From NCBI GenBank assembly GCA_021442155.1, contig CM038221.1:23621906-23685905 (forward strand): a stretch of 64,000 nt of DNA, in the 5' to 3' direction. A model generated the notes under the pieces. It saw only the letters and a list, made by a program, of their open reading frames with translations. It did no database searches and was not told the DNA's origin. This document shows positions 51,201 through 60,295 of the stretch, piece after piece (position 1 is the stretch's first letter; every line of letters starts with the position of its first letter). Source of the DNA: Cymbidium sinense. Taxonomy: Eukaryota > Streptophyta > Magnoliopsida > Asparagales > Orchidaceae. The translations under genes and the position numbers were made by a program.

Positions 51201-51612
51201 CCATCTGGACATGAAAAATTGTCATCCAGCACTGAAACAGTCTTGCTCTCTTCTAATAAAACATTGGGGACACAATACCCCTTTCCATTACTGCCTGTTC
51301 CTTGTAGCAACTTGGTGTCCACCTGGACCGTTTTTTGTATCAACTGATGAGGAGAATGTATGTTTTCTCCATCCAACGACAAGATGACATCCCCACGAGA
51401 TAAATAATCAGACAAAGGAGATAACGGGGAAATTCCCAAAACCTGTTGCAATACAACGATTAAAAATGGAAAGAAACCTTTCTTTCGTAAACAAAAATGG
51501 GAATAAAAGAAATTGACTAACTGCATCTGTAATAGACCTACCATCACATTTTCACCATGAATAAATAGAGGATGCAATGTAAAAGGCAGCAGGAGCAAGG
51601 CTAGTCCGCAAA
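38090..51612 (-). CDS. S2P: Membrane-bound site-2 protease homologue (M50), 3' part of gene
   Basis: An intramembrane zinc metalloprotease. In plants, S2P cleaves membrane-anchored transcription factors (bZIP17/bZIP28 type) in the Golgi after S1P. Exons in reading order on the minus strand: 51612-51542, 51442-51011, 50648-50319, 38269-38090 (stop). Introns are GT-AG and all joins keep frame (337 codons visible). The first exon gives a membrane segment ('[20 protein letters not shown]'). The second gives a PDZ-like region ('[20 protein letters not shown]') and a Cys-rich end ('KRCSCSK'). The third has '[15 protein letters not shown]' and '[10 protein letters not shown]' and ends 'LNSLP'. The last starts '[10 protein letters not shown]', so the NxxPxxxLDG motif with the third zinc ligand is complete only after splicing. 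It then has a basic loop and a final membrane segment. The N-terminal half with HExxH was not found in the window. The visible part has no frameshift, but the gene may be 5'-truncated. Confidence 0.85.
39201..39241. repeat. (AT)n microsatellite inside LINE copy A
   Basis: About 20 AT units interrupt LINE copy A between sequences corresponding to about 54330 and 54345 of copy B. Confidence 0.9.
39912..40566. mobile_element. Non-autonomous hAT-like element nested in LINE copy A, 655 bp
   Basis: The LINE sequence 'gagaaagcatatgataaag' (intact in sister copies except for one base) is split here and flanked by an 8-bp duplication 'aagcatat' at 39904-39911 and 40567-40574. The element's ends are inverted: 'taggggtgtgc' on the left (39911-39921, the first T shared with the duplication) and 'gcacacccct' on the right. 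The reverse complement of the right end reads 'gtaggggtgtgcatt', then 'tttggtt'. Eight-base duplications and 'TAGGGGTG' termini are characteristic of hAT transposons. The interior is AT-rich with many 'aaccaaa/tttggtt' words in both orientations and has no transposase. Open frames spanning its left edge are chimeric. Confidence 0.75.
40989..41270. mobile_element. Tourist-like MITE nested in LINE copy A, 282 bp
   Basis: TAA duplications sit at 40986-40988 and 41271-41273. The left end 'gggtctatttggggcatc' pairs imperfectly with the reverse complement of the right end, 'ggttgtctttgggatgac'. It splits the LINE between sequences corresponding to 'gtcattaa' and 'taagagtattcaaata' of copy B. No coding sequence. 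Confidence 0.6.
41881..43189. other. Unassigned intronic sequence before the first copia wreck
   Basis: No coding exon was found. The expected 5' LTR of the plus-strand copia element was looked for by the start of its 3' LTR ('tgttatatagtggag') and is absent. The 3' part holds a short tandem repeat (42946-43165). Confidence 0.4.
42946..43165. repeat. ~79-bp tandem repeat, three copies
   Basis: '(g)gaattagctt', 'atattct', 'aaagagaatatta(t)gacaat' and 'tatccct(c/t)aattatat' recur three times at intervals of ~79 bp; the third copy is more diverged. No coding capacity. Confidence 0.65.
43190..47340 (+). pseudogene. Degenerate Ty1-copia element (Tork-like) with 3' LTR start
   Basis: Copia domains are in order and broken by stops and frameshifts. 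The gag end lies at about 43200-43480 ('[19 protein letters not shown]') with a damaged zinc knuckle near 43525. Protease at about 43680 ('[11 protein letters not shown]') has DSS where copia has DSG or DTG. GAG-pre-integrase '[12 protein letters not shown]' is at about 44035-44070. Integrase (44215-44660) has '[11 protein letters not shown]', '[10 protein letters not shown]' and '[15 protein letters not shown]'. Reverse transcriptase (45235-45800) has '[20 protein letters not shown]' and 'FDMKDLG'. RNase H lies near 46265 ('[12 protein letters not shown]'). A polypurine tract 'aagtgggagat' precedes the 3' LTR start TGTTATATAG at 46698. The LTR runs to somewhere near 47300-47340. The 5' LTR was not found. 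It lies inside the site-2 protease intron, antisense to that gene. Confidence 0.85.
46698..47340 (+). mobile_element. 3' LTR of the plus-strand copia element
   Basis: It begins with TG directly after the polypurine tract. The GC-rich middle includes a direct 15-mer duplication 'gaggctaacacctcg' near 46886-46915. A U5-like 'tttttccacgttaaatct' lies at 47222-47239, the usual ending zone of Ty1-copia LTRs. The exact 3' edge cannot be fixed because the next copia wreck abuts. Confidence 0.6.
47370..50030 (-). pseudogene. Degenerate Ty1-copia element on the minus strand
   Basis: Read on the minus strand. GAG-pre-integrase '[10 protein letters not shown]' at about 49965 is followed by a Cys/His region ('[14 protein letters not shown]') and an integrase fragment ('DLFGPS', '[12 protein letters not shown]'). 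The RT region (about 48600-49300) is broken. RT C-terminus and RNase H (47870-48294) show '[10 protein letters not shown]', '[15 protein letters not shown]' and '[12 protein letters not shown]'. The 3' end of pol near 47460-47500 retains 'DLFTKLL' and is followed by a polypurine tract 'gagggaa' and an LTR start TGTTAAGC at 47416. Gag and protease are missing. It points tail to tail at the plus-strand copia and lies in the sense direction of the host gene. Confidence 0.8.
50031..50318 (-). other. 5' end of the large site-2 protease intron
   Basis: Unique-looking intron sequence between the donor at 50318 and the copia wreck. On the plus strand it contains 'gtgggaaggttcgaacctta' (50039-50058) with a B-box-like core, perhaps a trace of a tRNA-derived element. 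Confidence 0.4.
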
Positions 51613-53279
51613 CTGCACAAAACTATAGATGAAAGATATTCAACGTATCAAAAATCCAACAAAATGCATTTCCACAAAACTTGGTATGAAGTAAATATAC
51701 GTGAGAAACTACAAAGAAATAGCAAAGCATGTAGTGTTTCCCATCAATACAGTCTAGTCTTGGCCAAGTATTGTAAATGCTGCCAGTAAATCTACTATCA
51801 CCATACAACATAGAACAATAAGAAAACTAATAGAAGCACAATAGAAAGAGCAGCCAGGCTTGTTTTATTTTAAGGCTTACTTTTCAAAAACTTATTGTTC
51901 TATTGTGCTTCTATTGTAAACGTTTTGCAATTTTGGTTTCTGCAGGAAATGTTTGAAGAGGTGTTATGTTGCAAGTGCACATCCATGACCATGAAGAACA
52001 CACTAGCAAAATCATTTGTCCATCTCTATGAGAAGAGCAATGACTTCAAGTTCACACATAAAAGAAAAAATAACAACAATTATAATAAAGCATTACTGAC
52101 ATAAAAAGTTTAAAATCATCATACAAGTCTTTTTTGGCATAGTGAGAGGAGGGCCCAACATGCTTTCTAATACCCCCTCTCAAGGATGATGCGGAAGTGT
52201 TACCAAAACTTTAACAAATCCTTTGCAACAAACTCATGGTGAACAAATACATGAATTGGCACATACAATCATGCTCAAAGAATCATGAATATAAAATAAA
52301 TGAGTATGGCGTGAATATAAAAATATATTTGATGAAATGCATAATGACACAATTCAACTAGTAAAATACTAAAAACTCAACTACGAGAACTGTAATAAAT
52401 TACTTCAAATAGAGAACAAACATGTGATGACGAGTATATCGCCGTCTACTACAAAATTAAAATTCACCTAAATATTTAGTCAAAAATATTCACAAAATAT
52501 TCAACCAACTTAAAAAGATTGTCAAATTAATGAAATCCTCCTTCATGGGTTAGCAAAAAGGCATAGAACTTATTCCCAACCTCAGTGGAACCTACATCTC
52601 AAGTCAAATCACCTCAAGGGTTTAAATACAAAACATCTCTTATAAAATTTCACATAAATATCAAACACAACATGATGCACCCCACATATTCAACTGCATA
52701 TTAAGGCCAAGTTAATATCCTTAGAACCTAGTAAAACCTTCCAAAACCATTTTAGCCACTCAACTAGTTTTCAACCATATGAATGTGCACAATCAACTCA
52801 CCTACTAGATATTTCGATGGAGCAATAATCGAACACCTAATCTCAATCCCCATGGCAGCTTCTAAAGCCTACAAAGACGAGTATGACACACTAACTCATA
52901 TAACATGTTCTGAGATTCGATGATTCAAGAATTGCTAAGATGTTTGGATTCATATTTGCATATTGCCTTTAAAGTCGGTATAATAAAAACACACTTGCAA
53001 GCCACCCAGGCAAAGCCATAAGACCCATCGACAAGCCCTCTTTGATCAAAGGTCATAAGCCCATACATGGTCTCTCTATCAATAGAGTAAGAAAGCTTAA
53101 ATCACAAGCCTCCATATACTCCATGTTATAAATCCCATCCATTAGGTTTCTCTATTAACAAAATTTTAAGGCTTACACCATATTAATATCGATTCATTAA
53201 TCATTCTAAATGTATGTTAATTGTAATACCCAAAAAAACAAAAAGGTAAATTATAAGTTATTTTAAAATATATTAATTT
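51613..53279. other. Presumed upstream intron of site-2 protease, no exon found
   Basis: The exon at 51612 starts with a split codon after an acceptor (minus strand 'tgcag'), so an upstream exon must exist in a functional gene. None with HExxH or 'YCAGIWHN'-type sequence was found here on the minus strand. A short inverted repeat ('ctaatagaagcacaatag' near 51828 against 'ctattgtgcttctattgt' near 51900) is present. 52130-53230 looks like unassigned repeat sequence. Confidence 0.4.
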
Positions 53280-55920
53280 CATGAAACTAGAATTAGATTA
53301 GGATCTTGGAATATAGGTACTCTTACAGGTAAATTAATAGAATTAATAGATATTATGGTTCATAGAAAAATAAATATTTTATGTGTTCAAGAAACTAAAT
53401 GGGTTGGGGAGAAGACCAAGGAGATTGATAGTTTAGGTTTTAAACTTTGGTATTCGTAGGTAACTACAAATGGTGGGTGTGATTATAGATAAAAGTTTAA
53501 AAGATAATGTTATAAATATTAATAGATGTGGAGATAGAATTATACTTTAAAAATTATTGATACTAAGATTATCAATGTTATAAGTGTTTACGCTCCACAA
53601 AGTAGTTTTGGACGCTCAAAAGAAAAATGAATTAGTGATCAATACAAAAGATACCTCAAGAAAAAAAGTATTTAATGGAGGAGATTTAAATCATGTTTGG
53701 TAGAGTAGAAGATTTTAAAAGTGCTCACGGATGATTGGAGAACTAATGAAGAGGATTATATTAGATTTTGTCTTACTTATGATTTCAGTTCTACTACTTT
53801 ATTTAAGAAAAGATATGAACATATTATTACTTATAAAATGGATCTAAGAAAACACAGATTGATTATTTTAATGAGAAAAATAGATTTTAGATTGAAAAAA
53901 TTGTATGATCATTCCAAGTGAAAGTTTAAGCATCAACATCGATTGTTAGATTTTAAGAATTTAAAAATTATAAGAGGAAAAATAAATCAAATTATCTTTT
54001 GTGATTAGATGGAAACTTAAAGAACACAATAAAAATATTTTAAAAGCCACAAGAAATTTGGGATGTTCATCAAGTTTATTATTATTTAAAAAAGAATGTG
54101 AAATTAAACAAGTACTAAAATGTGGAGAATCAAAAGAAAAGCTTTTTAATAAAAAATAATGGTGGAGTCGAGAAAGAAGATAAAGAAATAAGAAGAATCA
54201 TATAAAATTTGGTTTAAATATAAAACTTGGAGAATTGGGAAAGATATAAAGTCACCGTAGAAATTCAAGAAGAAATATATTACGCAAAAAATTTAAGATT
54301 TAATGATTTATACAATGACAGATACCAAAGAATGTGAAAGATGTAGATGTTAGCCAACCAAAGAGACAGAGAAAGAAAGACCTAATAGTGTATTAAGAAT
54401 GAAGATAATAAAGTATTTTTCTTAGAAAAGGATATTAAAAATAGGTGAATGAAATATTTTGATAAACTTTTCAATGAAGGATCTAAATGTACGATTAATT
54501 TTAGCAACCTTAATACCCTAAACAAAATAGAGAATTTTATTTTTATCGTCGTATTAGTAAATCTAAAGTTTGAGAAGCTTTAAAGAAAATGAAATGTGGA
54601 AAAGCAGTAGGACCTGATGATATTCCAATAGAAGTGTGAAAATATTTAGGAGATCAAGGAATTTCTTGGCTTACAAATTTTTTTAATGTTATTTTAAAGA
54701 CTAAAAATACGATGAAGAGAAGAAAGAGTTTGTTGGTTCCTATATTTAAGAATAAAGGTGATGCACAAGAGTGCAAATTATAAGAATTAAGTTAATGTGT
54801 CATACAAAATGGGAGAGAGTAATTGAGCATAGGTACAATGTGATACAAAAGTTTCTCATAATCTTGATTTCATGCCGTAGATCTACTATGGATGTTATAC
54901 ATTTGTTAAGAGGTTTCATGGAGAAGTATAGAGAAAGTAAGGAGGATTTACATATGATATTTCTTTGATGAGAAAGCATGATAAAGTTTCAAGAGATGTT
55001 CTTTGGAGAGTTCAGAACGTGAAAGGAGTTAATATTGGTTATATTCAAATCATTAAGAATATGTATACTAGAGTATTTGTGTCCAAACACAAGGAGGATT
55101 GACAAAATATTTTCCCATTTCAATTGGATTACATCAAGGATCCTTTAAGCCCATATCTTTTTTGCTTTATATGGATGTTCTTACAGCATTTACGTAAAGA
55201 TGTACCTTGGTGTATGCTTTTTTTCGACATTCTTCTTGTTAATAAGACTAGAGAGAGTCCAATAAACTTGAATTATGTACAACATTGAGTCAAAGGTTTT
55301 CGCTTAAGTAGATCTAAACCGATATGGAGTGTAATTTTAGTAGTTCTAAGAAGGTATGACATTAAAGTCATTAATAAGAGTATTCAAATATTTAGCTCTA
55401 TTGTTCAAAATGATGGTGAAATAGATGGAGATGTTATTAGTAGAATTCAAGTTGGATGGTCAAGTGGAGGAATGCATCCGCCTATGTGATAAAAAAAGTT
55501 TCACTTAAATTTGGGAAAATTTTATAAGATTGGTAAGACTTTACTGAATACAATAAAAAAGAAGCATAAAGACAAGTTATGTTACGAGATGAGGATGCTT
55601 GGTGGATGAGTGGCTTTACTCTTAGAGATAAAATGCTAAATGAGTATGTTCAAAAAAGTTGGAGTATTCGGGCGATAAGATTAAAGAGAGTCGCCTATGG
55701 TTTGGCCACATAAAGCGCCGTCCAATGCCTGGAGAGGTAGATTAGATTTGCCTTTGAGAAAGGAAGAGGTAGACTTAAAAGACTTAAGTTAAGAAAAAAA
55801 ATGACCCAAGATACTTGAATTAAAGAGACACATAATGACAATAATGGAGACTGGAGGATTCATATAAATGACCCATTTATGGGATAAAGGTCATTGTGTG
55901 TTACATTTTATATTGATCAA
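53280..55920 (+). mobile_element. RTE-type LINE (copy B), degenerate
   Basis: The 5' part keeps an endonuclease start: 'TRIRLGSWNIGTLTGKL', then 'VQETKWVGEK' (about 53287-53450), with the Asn and Glu typical of APE-type metal sites. It is then broken by frameshifts. RT follows from about 54560 ('KMKCGKAVGPDDIPIEV') through 'HLLRGF', 'LHQGS'-like and 'LSPYLF'-like fragments (about 55125-55160) to the C-terminal '[14 protein letters not shown]' and 'WFGHIK' relics near 55580-55720. The 3' end is at about 55910, next to a (TA)n(GA)n tract. RTE LINEs encode a single endonuclease-RT protein, and both halves are recognisable here. No functional frame remains. Confidence 0.85.
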
Positions 55921-55921
55921 A

Positions 55922-55925
<4 letters not shown>

Positions 55926-55982
<57 letters not shown>
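55926..55982. repeat. (TA)n(GA)n microsatellite, unit 1
   Basis: About 16 TA units followed by about 12 GA units, immediately after the LINE 3' end. Confidence 0.95.
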
Positions 55983-56400
55983 ATTTAAATATATGTTAAT
56001 TACAAAGTACATAAATTTATAATTAATTAATTTAATTTATAATTAGTTTTATTTTCTAGGACTACTATAGCGATTTCACTATACAAGAGATTGTTGTTAC
56101 AAAGATTTATTTATTCAACATTATAGCAAGCAATGTAACGACTCGCCAATTCCACTTATTGGGACATGCAGCGGTGGATGGGGATTTTGATGGTTGTGAT
56201 TAATTTTGATTAAGTAACTTATATAATATAATTAAATATATACTTAAGTATATTAATAAGTTATATATATAATAATCTAATTAAAACTAAAACTTTAAAA
56301 TTCATTTCTGTGAGCTGAAGAGGCGTAACAGAGAGTAGCTAAGAAAAGAAAACAAGGAAGGAAGATGAAGGAAGAAGAGAAGGGAAGGTGAGTGGAGAAA

Positions 56401-57599
56401 GACTAAAAAGATGTCAGATGAGTGGAGAAAGAGTTTGTTGGTTCCTATATTTAAGAATAAAGGTGATGCACAAGAGTGTGCAAATTATAGAAGAATTAAG
56501 TTAATGTGTCATACATTAAAATTATGGGAGAGAGTAATCGAGACAAAGTTACAATGTGATACAAAAGTTTCTCATAATCTTTGGTTTCATGCCGGTAGAT
56601 CTACTGGATATTATACATTTGTTAAGAGGTTTCATGGAGAAGTATAGAGAAAGTGAGGATTTACATATGATATTTATTGATTTAGAGAAAGCTTATGATA
56701 AAGTTTCAAGAGATGTTCTTTGGAGAGTTCTAGAAAAGGAGTTAATATTGGTTATATTCAAGTCATTAAGAATATGTATATTAGAGTTACTTGTGTCCAA
56801 ACACAAGGAGGATTGACAAAATATTTTCCCATTTCAATTGGATTACATCAAGGATCGCCTTTAAGCCCATATCTTTTGCTTTAGTTATGGATGTTCTTAC
56901 AGCATTTACAGAAGATGTACCTTGGTGTATGCTTTTTGTCGATGACATTCTTCTTTGATAAGACAGAGGAGTCCAACAAAACTTGAATTATGTAGTCAAC
57001 ATTGAGTCTAAAGGTTTTCGCTAAGTAGATCTAAACCTAATATATGGAGTAATTGTAGTTCCCAGGGTTTACATTAGAATGAAACACACAAGATATTTAT
57101 TCAAATATTTAGGCTCATTGTTCAAAATGATGGTGAAATATGGAGATGTTATTAGAATTCAAGTTGATGGTTGAAGTGGAGGAATGCATCCGCCTATGTG
57201 ATAAAAGTTTCACTTAAATTTAAAAAAATAAGAAAAGACGACTTCTATATAAGGCACAATAAAAGATAAAGACTAAGTTGAGTGTAGAGATGAGGATGCT
57301 TAGTGGATGAGCTTTACTCTGAGATAAAATGAAATGAGTATGTTCAAAAAAGTTGAGAAGATAAGATTAAAGAGAGTCGCCTTAGATGGTTTGGCCACAT
57401 AAAAGTCGTCCAAAATGACCTGCAGAGATGAATTAGATTTCCTGGAGAAAGGAAGAGAGTAGACTTAAAAGACTTGGTTAAGATGTATAAAAATGACCTA
57501 AGATATACTAATTAAATGAGAATTAAACAATGAGAGACGAAGGATTCATATACCCACTTGTGGGATAAAAAAGTTGTTGTTACATTTTATATTGATCAA

Positions 57600-57600
<1 letters not shown>
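56401..57600 (+). pseudogene. LINE RT fragment, tandem copy 2
   Basis: The best preserved of the three tandem RT fragments. It opens 'MSDEWRKSLLVPIFKNKGDA' (56411), then '[16 protein letters not shown]', '[20 protein letters not shown]' (56682 onward), '[20 protein letters not shown]', '[13 protein letters not shown]'-type sequence around the active site (about 56930-56955), then C-terminal relics. There are frameshifts in at least four places. FVDD replaces the usual FADD of the family. Confidence 0.75.

Positions 57601-57603
<3 letters not shown>

Positions 57604-57666
<63 letters not shown>
57604..57666. repeat. (TA)n(GA)n microsatellite, unit 2
   Basis: About 19 TA units followed by about 12 GA units, at the equivalent position in the second tandem unit. 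Confidence 0.95.
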
Positions 57667-58066
57667 ATTTAAATATATGTTAATTATAAAGTACATAAAT
57701 TTATAATTAATTAATTTAATTTATAATTAGTTTTATTTTCTAGGACTACTATAGCGATTTCACTATAGCAGCATTGTTGTTACAGTACTATTGCACCAAC
57801 ATTATAGCAAGCAATGTAACGACTCGCCAATTCCACTTATTGGGACATGCAGCGGTGGATGGGGATTTTGATGGTTGTGATTAATTTTGATTAAGTAACT
57901 TATATAATATAATTAAATATATACTTAAGTATATTAATAAGTTATATATATAATAATCTAATTAAAACTAAAACTTTAAAATTCATTCTGTGGAGTCAAG
58001 AGGCAATGAGAAAGAAAAAGAAAAGAAAACAAGAAGGATGAAGGAAGAAGGGGAAGAGTGGAGAAA

Positions 58067-59240
58067 GACTAAAAGATGTCGAGATGAGAAAGAGTATTTG
58101 GCCCTATATTTAAGAATAAAGGTGATGCACAAGAGTGTGCAAATTATAGAAGAATTAAGTTAATGTGTCATACATTAAAATTATGGGAGAGAGAATCGAA
58201 AAAGTTACAATGTGATACAAAAGTTTCTCATAATCGCTTTCATGCCGTAGATCTATGGATGTATACATAGTTTGGAGAAGTAAGAAAAGTAAGGAGGATT
58301 TACATGATATTTATTGATTTAGAGAAGTTTATGATAAAGTTTCAAGAGATGTCTTTGGAGAGGAACAAAAGTTAATATTGGTTATATTCAAGTCATTATA
58401 TATTAATAGATTTGTGTCCAAACACAGGAGGATTGACAAAATATTTTCCCATTTCAATTGGATTACATCAAGGATCGCCTTTAAGCCCATATCTTTTGGA
58501 TGTTCTTACTAGCATTTACAGAAGATGTACCTTGGTGTATGCTTTTTGTGATGACATTCTTCTTGATAAGACTAGAGAGGAGTCCAATGAAACTTGAATT
58601 ATGTAACATTAGAGTCTAAAGGTTTTTAAGTAGATCTAAACCTAATATATGGAGTGTAATTTTAGAAGTTCTAGAAGTGACATTATGAACAAGTCATTAA
58701 TAAGATTCAAATATTTGGCTCTATCAAAAATGATGGTGAAATAGATGGAGATGTTAAGAGAATTCAAGTTGGATGGTCAAGTGGAGGAATGCATCCTTCA
58801 GGTGATAGAAAAGTTTCACTTAAATTTAAGGAAAATTTTATAAGATGGTGGTAAGACCAGAATGACTAGGTAGAATGTTGGCCAATAAAAGAGAAGCATA
58901 AGACTGTTAGTGTTACAGATGAGGATGCTTAATGAGTTTTACTCTTAGAGATAAAATGCTAAATGAGTATGTCTGGGAAAAGTTGAGTTCCTACAGATAA
59001 GATTAGAGAGTCAGATGGTTTGGCCACATAAAGCTTTCACGTCCTCAATGCCAGAGAGAGAGATTAGATTTGCTTTATGTCGAGAAAGGAAGAGATAGAC
59101 TTAAAAGACTTGGTTAAGATGTATAAAAATGACCAAGATACTTAAATTAAATGAGAATTTTACACATAATAAGACGGAGGATTCATATAAACCACCTGGG
59201 GGCTCATTGTTGTTGTGTTACATTTTATATTGATCAAAAT
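58067..59240 (+). pseudogene. LINE RT fragment, tandem copy 3, heavily deleted
   Basis: Same domain order as tandem copy 2 but with many short losses, for example 'ttgatttagagaagtttatg' where copy 2 has 'ttgatttagagaaagcttatg'. The longest open stretch (58412-58597) keeps '[20 protein letters not shown]' and an altered active-site region ('VYAFCDDILL'). Confidence 0.7.
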
Positions 59241-59241
59241 A

Positions 59242-59292
<51 letters not shown>
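59242..59292. repeat. (TA)n(GA)n microsatellite, unit 3
   Basis: About 11 TA units followed by about 14 GA units, at the equivalent position in the third tandem unit; the TA part is the shortest and the GA part the longest of the three. Confidence 0.95.
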
Positions 59293-59295
<3 letters not shown>

Positions 59296-59690
59296 TAAAT
59301 ATATGTTAATTATAAAGTACATAAATTTATAATTAATTAATTTAATTTATAATTAGTTTTATTTTCAGACTATAAATATTTCACTATAGAAGATTGTTGT
59401 TACAAGATTATCACACCACCAACATTATAGCAAGCAATGTAACGACTCGCCAATTCCACTTATTGGGACATGCAGCGGTGGATGGGGATTTTGATGGTTG
59501 TGATTAATTTTGATTAACTTATATAATATAATTAAATATATACTTAAGTATATTAATAAGTTATATATATATAATAACCTAATTAAAACTAAAACTTTAA
59601 AATTCATTTCTGTGAGCTGAAGAGGCGTAACAGAGAGTAGCTAAGAAAAAAAAACAAGGAAGGAAGATGAAGGAAGAAGAGAAGGGAAGG

Positions 59691-60295
59691 AAGAAGAAAA
59701 TGGAAAGAAGAAGCAAGAAGTTTGTGCATTTTGATTTAAATATGAATTTTTAGAAATTCTTTTAATTGATCAATTTTGATAGGGTTATAAGTATATGTTT
59801 TTATGAGGAGAAATCACATCGGAATTGGAATTGTTTATATTAGAAAGAGGTTTCTAGCAGCCCGTTTAGCGAGAGCAAATCATCAATTGGATAAAATTTG
59901 TAATTCTAATACAAAAAGCAATTTTTAAACATCTACATTGTTATTTACATATGATATAAAATATAATACAATGTCAATTCATCATATTGTGAATTGAAAG
60001 CATTATGGATTCCTAATCATGTGTAGAATATAAACACAATCCCTGTTATTATTGTATTTCAATTTTAAAAAAAATTGTATTATATACTATTTCTTGGGAC
60101 ATTCAATCATATAAGTATGCTTGTAACACTGCAATTTGTCTTATTTCATTAGTATATACTTTTCAAAGATATATTGTACAAATCATGCTTAATGTTTAAT
60201 TAAGTTATAAAAATAAGCATAGCTGAAAAATATCATGTGATAAGAATCGTAATACAGTATGTTACGCATAAGTTTTGAGACAAAAAATCTCCAAA
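59691..60295. other. AT-rich spacer between tandem array and inverted LINE
   Basis: This is the non-duplicated continuation of the flank. No gene, RNA or recognisable repeat was seen. Confidence 0.5.

Larger units (their letters stand above)
54699..59690 (+). repeat. Tandem triplication of LINE 3' half + microsatellite + flank (~1.65-kb unit)
   Basis: Three head-to-tail units: 54699-56400, 56401-58066 and 58067 to about 59690. Each starts at 'gactaaaa' inside the LINE RT, runs to the LINE end, crosses (TA)n(GA)n (55926-55982, 57604-57666, 59242-59292) and continues through ~400 bp of non-LINE flank. The flank carries 'gcaatgtaacgactcgccaa' and 'ggacatgcagcggtggatgg' in all three. Units 1 and 2 jump back from the purine-rich flank to the LINE at 'gtggagaaagactaaaa'; unit 3 continues into different sequence ('aagaagaaaatggaaagaag'). 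Differences are mostly short deletions, increasing towards unit 3. Confidence 0.9.
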
